A DNA stretch of 64,000 bases from Arcobacter iocasae (GTDB lineage Bacteria; Campylobacterota; Campylobacteria; Campylobacterales; Arcobacteraceae), in the NCBI RefSeq assembly GCF_042214795.1, contig NZ_CP090177.1, forward strand, positions 682,001-746,000. Direction: 5' to 3'. Each line of letters begins with the position of its first letter. The first letter of the stretch is position 1. The translations under genes and the position numbers were made by a program. Below, in pieces: positions 8,885 through 16,701 of the stretch. The notes under the pieces are model-generated. The model saw only the letters and a list, made by a program, of their open reading frames with translations, ran no database searches and was not told where the DNA came from.

Positions 8885-9910
8885 TTATATTTTATATTTT
8901 TTTAAATACCAGTCAATAGTTTTAATTATACCACTATCAAAATTTTCATCTGCTTTCCAAGCAAGCTCTTCTTCTAATTTACTAGCATCTATTGCATATC
9001 TTCTATCATGACCAGCTCTATCGTCTACAAAAGTAATTAAGTTTTTATGTGAAAAGTTAGATTTAGGAACCTTTTCATCAAGAATATCACAAATAGTATT
9101 AACAATTTGTAAATTTGTTCTTTCATTTCTTCCACCAATATTATATGTTTCACCTTTTAATCCCTCGTGATAAACTAAATCTATTCCTCTACAATGATCA
9201 ATTACATACAACCAATCTCTAATATTTTTCCCATCACCATATATTGGAATAGGATTTCCATTTAATGCATTTCTAATAATTGTTGGAATTAGTTTTTCAT
9301 CATGTTGCTTTGGACCATAGTTATTACTACAATTTGTAATTACACAATTTAATCCATATGTTTTTACATAGCTTCTAATTATCATATCACTAGATGCTTT
9401 AGATGCGGAGTATGGAGAATTTGGTGCATAAGAAGTGGTCTCAATAAAAAGTTCATTTGGATTATCTGATAATGTTCCATATACTTCATCTGTTGATATA
9501 TGATGGAATCTACAATTTTTATATCCTTCTTTATACTTAAAAGGTTTTCTCATCCAATATTTTTTCGCTACATCAACTAATGTATAAGTTCCATTTACAT
9601 TTGTTTGTATAAATACACCTGGATTTTGAATAGAGTTATCAACATGACTTTCTGCTGCAAAATGAATAACTCCTCTTATATCATATTCAGTAAATATAAA
9701 TTCAAGAAGCTCACGATTACAAATATCCCCTTTGATAAATTTATATCTTGGATTACACTCACACTCTTTTAGATTTTCCAAATTTCCAGCATAAGTTAAC
9801 AAATCAATATTAATAAGATTATAAGTTGGATACTTATCAAGAAAGTATGATACAAAGTTACTACCAATAAATCCTGCACCTCCAGTAACTAATATAGTAT
9901 TAACTCCCAT
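8885..9910 (-). CDS. rfbB: dTDP-glucose 4,6-dehydratase
   Basis: The 341-residue extended SDR converts dTDP-glucose to dTDP-4-keto-6-deoxyglucose. It has VTGGAGFIGSNF at the N-terminus, HFAAESHVDNSI, STDEVYGTL and the catalytic YSASKASSD, all diagnostic of RfbB/RmlB. I chose the ATG at 9910 because an AAGAG site lies six bases upstream; a TTG two codons earlier (9916) is also open. The start overlaps the 3' end of rfbA. No rfbC or rfbD is present in the window, so the keto sugar probably goes to a product other than L-rhamnose, possibly through the aminotransferase just downstream. Confidence 0.95.
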   Translation of the reverse strand: MGVNTILVTGGAGFIGSNFVSYFLDKYPTYNLINIDLLTYAGNLENLKECECNPRYKFIKGDICNRELLEFIFTEYDIRGVIHFAAESHVDNSIQNPGVFIQTNVNGTYTLVDVAKKYWMRKPFKYKEGYKNCRFHHISTDEVYGTLSDNPNELFIETTSYAPNSPYSASKASSDMIIRSYVKTYGLNCVITNCSNNYGPKQHDEKLIPTIIRNALNGNPIPIYGDGKNIRDWLYVIDHCRGIDLVYHEGLKGETYNIGGRNERTNLQIVNTICDILDEKVPKSNFSHKNLITFVDDRAGHDRRYAIDASKLEEELAWKADENFDSGIIKTIDWYLKKYKI

Positions 9911-10769
9911 TTGCAACTCTTAATAAATATTTTCCATATTCATTTTTTTTCATTGGTTCTGCAAGTTTTATTAAATCATTTTTATTTATGTACCCTTTAT
10001 CATATGCAATTTCTTCTAAGCAAGCTATTTTTAGTCCTTGCCTATTTTCTAAAACTTCTACAAAGGTTGATGCCTCATGTAAACTATGATGAGTACCTGT
10101 ATCAAGCCAAGATACACCCCTTCCAAGTAATTCAACTTTAAGATTTTTCTCTTTTAGATAATATTTTAATATATCTACTATTTCTGTTTCTTCTCTTATT
10201 GAAGGTTTTAATTCTTTCGCTATATTTACAACATCATTATTAAATATATACAACCCTGTAATTGCATAATTTGATTTAGGTTTAGTTGGCTTTTCTTCAA
10301 TAGATATAACTTTTTGATTTTTATCAAATTCAACTACTCCATACCTTTCTGGATCATTAACATTATAACCAAAAACAGTTGGAGTATTTCCTTCTAAATT
10401 AGGAATTACATGTTTATTTATAAATGTATCAGCATGAAAAATATTATCTCCCAATATTAAGCATACCCTATCATCTTTAATAAAATCTTTCCCTATAATA
10501 AAAGCTTCTGGTAAGCCATTGGGTTTCTCTTGTATTTCATATGAAATATTTATTCCTAAATGTGTCCCATCTCTCAAAAGGTTGATAAATCTCATATTAT
10601 CTTCCGGAGTAGTGATAATTAAAATATCAGTTATACCTGATAGCATCAAAATTGATAAGGGGTAATATATCATTGGCTTATCATATATTGGTAATAATTG
10701 TTTTGAAATAGTTTGAGTAAGTGGATAAAGTCTTGTACCACTTCCACCAGCTAAAATAATTCCTTTCAT
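9900..10769 (-). CDS. rfbA: glucose-1-phosphate thymidylyltransferase
   Basis: The 289-residue nucleotidyltransferase makes dTDP-glucose from dTTP and glucose 1-phosphate, feeding RfbB. GGSGTRLYPLT is the nucleotide-binding signature, followed by KQLLPIYDKPMIYYPLS and ISYEIQEKPNGLPEAF, typical of RfbA/RmlA. The start is placed at the ATG at 10769, where the protein begins MKGIILAGG as in the family. A GGAAAG site lies seven bases upstream, and this start clears the upstream stop codon. Longer starts at 10784-10787 would overlap the dehydrogenase gene and add residues the family lacks. Confidence 0.95.
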   Translation of the reverse strand: MKGIILAGGSGTRLYPLTQTISKQLLPIYDKPMIYYPLSILMLSGITDILIITTPEDNMRFINLLRDGTHLGINISYEIQEKPNGLPEAFIIGKDFIKDDRVCLILGDNIFHADTFINKHVIPNLEGNTPTVFGYNVNDPERYGVVEFDKNQKVISIEEKPTKPKSNYAITGLYIFNNDVVNIAKELKPSIREETEIVDILKYYLKEKNLKVELLGRGVSWLDTGTHHSLHEASTFVEVLENRQGLKIACLEEIAYDKGYINKNDLIKLAEPMKKNEYGKYLLRVANGS

Positions 10770-10770
10770 A

Positions 10771-12018
10771 TTACAACTTTCCATCACTATTTTTTAATAT
10801 AGATTTAATATCATAAATAACTTGATGTTTATTGTTAAATGTTAGATTTTTGTATTTATCATGAGATACAGCCATAACAATTGATTCATAATCGTCAAAA
10901 TTTACATCATTAATTAAGTTTAAATTATATTCATGTTTTACTTCATTATTATCAGCCCAGTAATCAGATACTGATACATCACACCCAAATTCTTTAAGCT
11001 CTTCTATTACATCTATTACTCTTGAGTTTCTTATATCTGGGCAATTTTCTTTAAAAGTAATACCAAGTACTAATACTTTTGAACCTTCAATTTTATGACC
11101 TTTTTTTATCATTAGTTTTATTACTTGATTTGCAACATAAATTCCCATATTATCATTTAATCTTCTTCCAGCTAGGATGATCTCTGGGTTATATCCTACT
11201 TGTTGAGCTTTATGAGTCAAATAATATGGGTCAACTCCTATACAATGTCCACCAACTAAACCTGGTCTAAATGGTAAGAAATTCCATTTTGTACCAGCAG
11301 CTTCAAGAACATCATTAGTATTTATTCCTAATTTATTAAATATTATTGCAAGTTCATTTACAAATGCAATATTTATATCTCTTTGAGAATTTTCAATAAC
11401 TTTTGCTGCTTCTGCAACTTTAATAGTTGGAGCTAAATGAGTACCTGCAGTTATAATACTTGAGTATAACTCATTCACTTTTTTACCAATTTCTGTAGTA
11501 CTTCCTGAAGTTACTTTAAGTATTTTTGTAACTGTGTGTTCTTTGTCTCCTGGATTAATTCTCTCTGGAGAATATCCACAAAAGAAATCTTCATTAAATT
11601 TCATATTTGAAATCTTTTCAAGTACTGGTACACACTCTTCTTCTGTCGCTCCTGGATAAACTGTAGATTCATAAATAACTATATCATCTTTTTTTAAAAC
11701 TTTACCTATTGTTTCACTAGCTTTTATTAGTGGAGTTAAATCAGGTCTTTTATTTTTATCTATTGGCGTAGGAACGGTGACAATATAAATATTACAATCT
11801 TTGATGTCATCTATATTTAAAGAAAACTTCATACCATTTTCCAAAGCTTCTTTTACTTGACTTTCAGTTAATTCTAAAGTTCTATCATAACCAGATGATA
11901 ATTCATCAATTCTCCATTGAGATATGTCAAAACCAACTACTTCATATTTTTCTGAAAAAGCATGAGCTAAAGGAAGCCCAACATACCCAAGACCTATTAC
12001 ACATATTTTATTACTCAT
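10771..12018 (-). CDS. UDP-N-acetylhexosamine 6-dehydrogenase (TviB/WbpO-like)
   Basis: The 415-residue enzyme belongs to the UDP-glucose/GDP-mannose dehydrogenase family. It has the NAD motif ICVIGLGYVGLPLA, the segment VPTPIDKNKRPDL, ESTVYPGATEE, and the catalytic cysteine in GGHCIGVDPYYL at about residue 261. The overall pattern fits the TviB/WbpO branch that oxidises UDP-GlcNAc or UDP-GalNAc to the uronic acid, rather than the Ugd branch, a separate copy of which lies two genes upstream. GGAG precedes the ATG at a good distance. The choice between GlcNAc, GalNAc and ManNAc substrates cannot be settled from sequence alone. Confidence 0.85.
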   Translation of the reverse strand: MSNKICVIGLGYVGLPLAHAFSEKYEVVGFDISQWRIDELSSGYDRTLELTESQVKEALENGMKFSLNIDDIKDCNIYIVTVPTPIDKNKRPDLTPLIKASETIGKVLKKDDIVIYESTVYPGATEEECVPVLEKISNMKFNEDFFCGYSPERINPGDKEHTVTKILKVTSGSTTEIGKKVNELYSSIITAGTHLAPTIKVAEAAKVIENSQRDINIAFVNELAIIFNKLGINTNDVLEAAGTKWNFLPFRPGLVGGHCIGVDPYYLTHKAQQVGYNPEIILAGRRLNDNMGIYVANQVIKLMIKKGHKIEGSKVLVLGITFKENCPDIRNSRVIDVIEELKEFGCDVSVSDYWADNNEVKHEYNLNLINDVNFDDYESIVMAVSHDKYKNLTFNNKHQVIYDIKSILKNSDGKL

Positions 12019-13088
12019 TATTTTTTCTCCACATTAAAAAACTCTAAATACCAATCAATAAAATTATCAATTCCTTCTTGTATTGGTGTTTCAGGTTTGT
12101 AATTTAAATCTTCAACTAAATCACTTACATCAGCATAAGTAGCAGGGACATCTCCAGCTTGGATTGGAAGCATATTTTTTTCTATTTTTTTACCTAACTT
12201 ATTTTCTATTGCTTCAATGAAATCCATAAGCTTAACAGGATTATTATTACCAATATTATATATTTTATATGGTGCAGATGAAGTTGAAGGTTCTTTTTTA
12301 TCCCAACTTTTATTTGATTTCGCTGGATTATCGATGACTCTTATTACTCCTTCTACGATATCATCTATATAGGTGAAATCTCTTAGCATATCTCCGTTAT
12401 TAAATACATCGATTTTTTTGCCTTCTAGGGCTGCTTTGGTAAATAAAAAAAGTGCCATATCTGGACGACCCCATGGTCCATAAACTGTAAAGAATCTTAG
12501 TCCTGTAGTTGAAATATCAAAAAGATGAGAGTAAGTATGAGCCATAAGTTCATTTGACTTTTTACTTGCTGCATATAGAGATATAGGATGATCTACATTA
12601 TGATTAGTAGAAAAAGGCAATTCTTCATTTAGTCCATAAACAGATGAACTACTTGCATATGATAGATTTTTTACATTATTATGTCTACATGATTCAAGAA
12701 TATTTATAAAGCCTATAATATTACTCTCCATATATGCATCAGGATTTGTAAGAGAGTATCTAACTCCAGCTTGAGCTGCTAAATTACAAACAGCATCAAA
12801 TTTTTCTTGCTCAAAAAGTTGCATCATTGCTTCTTTATCTTCAAGATTTAATTTTATAAATTTATAATTAGAATCAATCCTTGCTATGATAATTTTCCCA
12901 TATGGAATTTTTTTACCATCTTCAAGAGAATCAATTATCCCTGTTCTTTGTAGTCTTCCATATTTTACATTTTGGTCATAGTAATCATTTATATTATCTA
13001 ATCCTACTACTTGATTACCTCGTTCTAACAATTTTATTGCTAAATGACTACCAATAAAACCTGCTGTTCCTGTTACTAATATCTTCAA
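12018..13088 (-). CDS. UDP-glucuronate 4-epimerase family protein
   Basis: The 356-residue extended SDR has KILVTGTAGFIGSHLA at the N-terminus, NLAAQAGVRYSL, SSSVYGLNEELPFS and the catalytic YAASKKSNE. This is the pattern of CapI/LpsL-type enzymes that convert UDP-glucuronate to UDP-galacturonate. It lies directly downstream of ugd, which makes UDP-glucuronate, so the two probably form a two-step route. The start is set at the TTG at 13086-13088: AAGGAA sits seven bases upstream and the protein then begins MKILVTGTAGFIG as the family does. A GTG at 13112 would add eight residues and overlap the ugd stop. Confidence 0.9.
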   Translation of the reverse strand: MKILVTGTAGFIGSHLAIKLLERGNQVVGLDNINDYYDQNVKYGRLQRTGIIDSLEDGKKIPYGKIIIARIDSNYKFIKLNLEDKEAMMQLFEQEKFDAVCNLAAQAGVRYSLTNPDAYMESNIIGFINILESCRHNNVKNLSYASSSSVYGLNEELPFSTNHNVDHPISLYAASKKSNELMAHTYSHLFDISTTGLRFFTVYGPWGRPDMALFLFTKAALEGKKIDVFNNGDMLRDFTYIDDIVEGVIRVIDNPAKSNKSWDKKEPSTSSAPYKIYNIGNNNPVKLMDFIEAIENKLGKKIEKNMLPIQAGDVPATYADVSDLVEDLNYKPETPIQEGIDNFIDWYLEFFNVEKK

Positions 13089-13101
13089 TCTATATTTCCT
13101 T

Positions 13102-14271
13102 TTAACTATCACTATTAAAAATATCTCTTGTATAAACTTTGTCTTTTACATCAAGTATATCTTCACTTAATCTATTTGCTACAATTACATCAGAAATATT
13201 TTTAAATTCTTCTAAACTTTTAATTATTCTTGAATTAAAAAATTCATCTTCAGTTATAACTGGTTCATAAACAACTACTTCTATTCCTTTTGCTTTGATT
13301 CTTTTCATTATACCTTGAATAGCTGAACTTCTAAAATTATCACTTCCTGATTTCATTACAAGTCTATAAATACCTACAATAGTTGGCTTTTTAGCTAAAA
13401 TTGAATCTGCTATAAAATCTTTTCTTGTGCTGTTTGATTCTACTATCGCATTAATTAAATTTGATGGTACATCTGCATAGTTTGCTCTAAGCTGTTTAGT
13501 GTCTTTTGGTAAACAATATCCACCATAACCAAAGCTTGGATTATTGTAATGAGTTCCAATTCTAGGATCTAATCCAACACCCTCAATTATTTGTCTAGAA
13601 TCTAAATTATGAGATTGTGAGTAAGAATCTAATTCGTTAAAATATGCAACTCTCATTGCTAAATATGTATTTGCAAAAAGTTTTATAGCTTCTGCTTCAG
13701 TTGAGTCTGTAAAAAGGATATCGATATTCTCTTTTATAGCACCTTGTGCTAAAAGTGAAGCAAAGATAGTTGCTCTTTCACTTTTCTCACCAACAATTAT
13801 TCTTGAGGGATATAAATTATCATATAAAGCAAGCCCTTCTCTTAAAAATTCTGGTGAAAATATGATATTATCAGTTTTGAATTTTTCTCTTAGAGTTTTT
13901 GTATAACCTACTGGAATAGTTGATTTTATTACCATTGTAGTCTTTGGATTTATATTTAATACATCTGCAATAACATATTCTATTGATTTTGTATTAAAAT
14001 AATTAGTTTCTGGGTCATAATCTGTTGGCGTTGCAATAATCACATAGTCTGCATTTTTATATGCTTGCTCTTTATCTAAAGTTGCAGTAAAATTTAAATC
14101 ATCTCTTTTCAGATACTCTTCAATCTCTTTATCTTCTATTGGGGATATCTTTTTCTTTAACATCTCAACTTTTTCAGGAATGATATCTAGTGCAACTACT
14201 TCATTGTGTTGTGATAATAAAATTCCATTTGATAAGCCAACATATCCTGTTCCTGCTATTGCTATCTTCAT
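13102..14271 (-). CDS. ugd: UDP-glucose 6-dehydrogenase
   Basis: The 389-residue enzyme oxidises UDP-glucose to UDP-glucuronate with two NAD. It has MKIAIAGTGYVGLSNG, the VIATPTDYD and KSTIPVGYT segments, FSPEFLREG, and the catalytic cysteine in GYGGYCLPKDTKQL at about residue 253. Length and motifs match the short E. coli-type Ugd. Its start overlaps the Wzz-like gene's end by 4 bases, and the UDP-glucuronate 4-epimerase follows immediately. Confidence 0.95.
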   Translation of the reverse strand: MKIAIAGTGYVGLSNGILLSQHNEVVALDIIPEKVEMLKKKISPIEDKEIEEYLKRDDLNFTATLDKEQAYKNADYVIIATPTDYDPETNYFNTKSIEYVIADVLNINPKTTMVIKSTIPVGYTKTLREKFKTDNIIFSPEFLREGLALYDNLYPSRIIVGEKSERATIFASLLAQGAIKENIDILFTDSTEAEAIKLFANTYLAMRVAYFNELDSYSQSHNLDSRQIIEGVGLDPRIGTHYNNPSFGYGGYCLPKDTKQLRANYADVPSNLINAIVESNSTRKDFIADSILAKKPTIVGIYRLVMKSGSDNFRSSAIQGIMKRIKAKGIEVVVYEPVITEDEFFNSRIIKSLEEFKNISDVIVANRLSEDILDVKDKVYTRDIFNSDS

Positions 14272-15032
14272 TTATTTTTTTCCTCTTTTTTTATCCCTTT
14301 TATAAATTCTATAAAAAATATTAAAAATATTGATAAAATAAATCCTGAGACAAAAGCAGCTATTACAATTAATTTTTTCTTAGGTATTATTTGATTGGTT
14401 ATATCTTTTCCTATTTGTTTAGTATCTTGAATATTATAAGATGATATACTAAACTCTAGATCTTTTATCTTTGATATTAGTTCAAACTTTAAAGCTAAAC
14501 GTCCATCAAACTTATTTTCATTTTTTTCTAATAACTCATTTTGAGATTTTAGGTTATTAATATTTCCCATTATTAAAGATTTATAATTGTTAATTAATAC
14601 TTTATGTTCATCAATTAATTTTTTTATAATCTTATCTAAAAGATTTGTTGCATCTGTATTTGATTTTGATTGACTTGTTATTTCTATCAGGTTTGGAGTT
14701 GACTTTACTAAAATTACTGAAGATATAATTGCTTTTTGATTTTTTTCAACATTATCGATATTTATTATTTCTAGTTTTTTTATAAGACTTTTTGGATTTT
14801 CAATATAATTGTTATTGTTCTTGTTATTACTATTACTATTACTATTACTAAAACTACCAACTTCTATTACCCCTTTTACTTCATAGATTGGCGTTTTTGT
14901 ATATGCATATATTACTGCTCCTATAGTAACTATTAATGTAAATATAATAATAAACTTTTTATGACTCCAAATAGTTAAAAAAAGTTCTCTTAAATCTATT
15001 TCATCTTCTTGTATTTGATTATTTTGTACCAA
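14268..15032 (-). CDS. Wzz-type polysaccharide chain-length regulator (short)
   Basis: The 254-residue protein has the polysaccharide co-polymerase plan: a cytoplasmic N-terminus with EIDLRELFLTIWSHKK, a first membrane helix at about 33-50, a periplasmic part of mostly helical, charged sequence, and a second helix at about 222-245 preceded by IPKKKLIV. It is shorter than typical Wzz proteins (about 320-370 residues) and has no kinase domain. The periplasmic part includes an Asn/Ser-rich run encoded by a TATTAC-type microsatellite. Translation probably begins at the TTG at 15032, which follows an AGGAGAAGAG ribosome site. It overlaps galE by 14 bases. Confidence 0.8.
   Translation of the reverse strand: MVQNNQIQEDEIDLRELFLTIWSHKKFIIIFTLIVTIGAVIYAYTKTPIYEVKGVIEVGSFSNSNSNSNNKNNNNYIENPKSLIKKLEIINIDNVEKNQKAIISSVILVKSTPNLIEITSQSKSNTDATNLLDKIIKKLIDEHKVLINNYKSLIMGNINNLKSQNELLEKNENKFDGRLALKFELISKIKDLEFSISSYNIQDTKQIGKDITNQIIPKKKLIVIAAFVSGFILSIFLIFFIEFIKGIKKEEKNK
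14824..14850. repeat. in-frame hexanucleotide microsatellite in the wzz-like gene
   Basis: Four to five tandem TATTAC units lie inside the coding region and encode alternating Asn and Ser on the minus strand. Units are six bases, so gain or loss changes protein length without shifting frame. Confidence 0.8.
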
Positions 15033-16038
15033 TCTCTTCTCCTAATCTATTTTCCCAATCATATGCACTTTGACATATCAAAGACAAATTTTCATACTTT
15101 GGTATCCAATTCATTTTTGATTTTATTTTTCTATTATCTGAAACTAAAATTGCAGGATCACCTGCTCTTCGAGAAACAATCTCAGATATAAAGTTTGTAT
15201 TTGTAACTAATTTCATAACTTCTACAACTTCTTTAACACTAAAGCCTTTCCCATAACCACAATTAAATATATTACTAGAATTTTCATTAAGAAAATCTAT
15301 CGCTTGTATGTGAGCATTAGCTAAGTCTAAAACATGTACATAATCTCTTAAATTTGAGCCGTCTTTTGTTGGGTAATCATCTCCATAAATCAATATTTTA
15401 TCTCTTTTACCTAAAGCAGTTTTTGCAACTAAAGGAATAAGATGTGTTTCAGGCTCATGACACTCTCCAATAATCAAATCTGCACTCGCTCCTGCCACAT
15501 TAAAATATCTAAATATCACATATTTAAAATCAGCAGTAACACTTGCAGTATCTTGCAAAACTTTTTCACTCATGAGTTTACTCATACCGTATGGATTTAT
15601 TGGATCTGTCGGATAAGTTTCATCTATCCCTGTATTTGGGATATTTGTTGGTTCACCATACACAGCAGCTGTACTTGAAAATATAAATTTGCTTATGTTA
15701 TTTTCAACTGCACATTTGATTAGGTTTGTTGTATTAACTGTATTGTTCATATAATATTTTAAAGGATTTTCAACTGATTCTGGTACTACTATACTTGCTG
15801 CAAAATGGATGATTATATTTATTTTATTTTCTTTTACTACACTATTTACTTTATCAAACTCTTTTAAGTCTAGTTCTATAAATTTGAATTCTCTTATTGT
15901 TTTTAGTGTGTCAAGGGTTTTTAAGCTACCTGTTGAAAGGTTGTCAAGTATGATTATATTGTAACTTGTGGTTTCTAATAATTGCTTTGCTACATGGCTT
16001 CCAATGTATCCTGCGCCACCTGTTATTAATATATTCAA
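15019..16038 (-). CDS. galE: UDP-glucose 4-epimerase
   Basis: The 339-residue extended SDR has MNILITGGAGYIGSHVA, HFAASIVVPESVENPL, the catalytic STAAVYGEPTN and NPYGMSK, and FRYFNVAGA, all characteristic of GalE. It interconverts UDP-glucose and UDP-galactose. It is the first gene of the surface-polysaccharide operon. The start is a TTG at 16036-16038 with a GAGAG site seven bases upstream; the nearby ATG at 16042-16044 is out of frame. Extended -10 promoters lie upstream at 16072 and 16196. Confidence 0.95.
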   Translation of the reverse strand: MNILITGGAGYIGSHVAKQLLETTSYNIIILDNLSTGSLKTLDTLKTIREFKFIELDLKEFDKVNSVVKENKINIIIHFAASIVVPESVENPLKYYMNNTVNTTNLIKCAVENNISKFIFSSTAAVYGEPTNIPNTGIDETYPTDPINPYGMSKLMSEKVLQDTASVTADFKYVIFRYFNVAGASADLIIGECHEPETHLIPLVAKTALGKRDKILIYGDDYPTKDGSNLRDYVHVLDLANAHIQAIDFLNENSSNIFNCGYGKGFSVKEVVEVMKLVTNTNFISEIVSRRAGDPAILVSDNRKIKSKMNWIPKYENLSLICQSAYDWENRLGEEIGTK

Positions 16039-16071
16039 ATCATATCTCTCATTCTTTAATTCTAGTGTAAG

Positions 16072-16077
16072 ATTATA
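16072..16077 (-). promoter_or_regulatory. -10 box of galE operon promoter
   Basis: On the minus strand this reads TATAAT preceded by TGA, an extended -10. It would start transcription about 27 bases before the galE TTG. TTAAAG at the -35 distance is a weak match. Confidence 0.6.
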
Positions 16078-16195
16078 TCAAATAGAATCTTTAATTTGTA
16101 TTTAAATAGTTAATGAAAAGTTACAAAAAATATTTGATTTTGATAATTATTATGTTTAATGTAAAGACTAACTATATTGTTAAAATCAATTTTTT

Positions 16196-16201
16196 ATTAT
16201 A
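16196..16201 (-). promoter_or_regulatory. second upstream extended -10 box for galE operon
   Basis: On the minus strand this reads TG-T-TATAAT, giving a possible longer leader of about 150 bases before galE. No terminator hairpin separates it from the tRNA-Cys gene, so tRNA transcripts may also read into galE. Confidence 0.4.
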
Positions 16202-16243
16202 ACATTTAAATATAATTTTGAAGTTTTGTTTTAGATTTATAAA

Positions 16244-16319
16244 TGGAGGAGCTAGTCGGACTCGAACCAACGCATATCGGATTTGCAATCCGAGGCATTA
16301 CCAACTTTGCTATAGCTCC
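16244..16319 (-). tRNA. tRNA-Cys (GCA)
   Basis: On the minus strand the acceptor arm GGAGCTA pairs with TAGCTCC, followed by discriminator T and an encoded CCA. The anticodon loop TTGCAAA within the stem CGGA/TCCG gives anticodon GCA. The T arm GTTCGAGTC is present. It is the last of three tRNAs in the same direction. Confidence 0.95.
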
Positions 16320-16366
16320 GTAAAAATTAAATCATATAAAATAAGAATTAGATGATTTAACTAAAG

Positions 16367-16455
16367 TGGCAGAGAGCAAGGGATTCGAACCCTCGGAGGC
16401 GTGAACCTCGCCGGTTTTCAAAACCGGTCCATTCGACCAACTCTGGCAACTCTCT
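16367..16455 (-). tRNA. tRNA-Ser (UGA)
   Basis: A class II tRNA of 89 bases on the minus strand. The acceptor AGAGAGT pairs with GCTCTCT, followed by discriminator G and an encoded CCA. The anticodon stem-loop CCGGT-TTTGAAA-ACCGG gives UGA, and the long variable arm (GCGAGG...CCTC) is typical of tRNA-Ser. Confidence 0.95.
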
Positions 16456-16471
16456 AACATTTATATAATAG

Positions 16472-16558
16472 TGGTGCGAATGGTCGGAATCGAACCGACA
16501 CTCCGAAACCGGAATGGGATTTTAAGTCCCACGCGTCTACCTATTCCGCCACACTCGC
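16472..16558 (-). tRNA. tRNA-Leu (UAA)
   Basis: A class II tRNA of 87 bases on the minus strand. The acceptor GCGAGTG pairs with CATTCGC, followed by discriminator A and an encoded CCA. The loop CTTAAAA between TGGGA and TCCCA gives anticodon UAA. It is the first tRNA after the consensus promoter at 16606-16634. Confidence 0.95.
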
Positions 16559-16605
16559 ACTATTTGGTAGATTAAAAGAAGTGTTATTTCTTAAAATGGA
16601 GTGGA

Positions 16606-16634
16606 ATTATATTTAAAAAATTATTCTTTGTCAA
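16606..16634 (-). promoter_or_regulatory. consensus sigma70 promoter of the tRNA operon
   Basis: On the minus strand TTGACA (16629-16634) and TATAAT (16606-16611) are both perfect consensus and separated by exactly 17 bases. Transcription would begin about 40 bases before tRNA-Leu and cover the Leu, Ser and Cys tRNAs. Confidence 0.9.
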
Positions 16635-16666
16635 TAGTTTTTAATTTTATTTTCCAAATTTTTTGA

Positions 16667-16672
16667 TATAAT
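16667..16672 (+). promoter_or_regulatory. -10 box of ilvD promoter
   Basis: TATAAT lies 29 bases before the ilvD ATG, in AT-rich sequence without a clear -35. AAGGA at 16692-16696 is the ribosome site. Confidence 0.6.
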
Positions 16673-16701
16673 CATCCGATATACAAATATTAAGGATTTA
16701 T

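Noticed and set aside
14824..14850. Short tandem repeats as a CRISPR array
   Set aside because: Units are six bases with no spacers and lie inside a coding region. No CRISPR array or cas gene is seen in the window.
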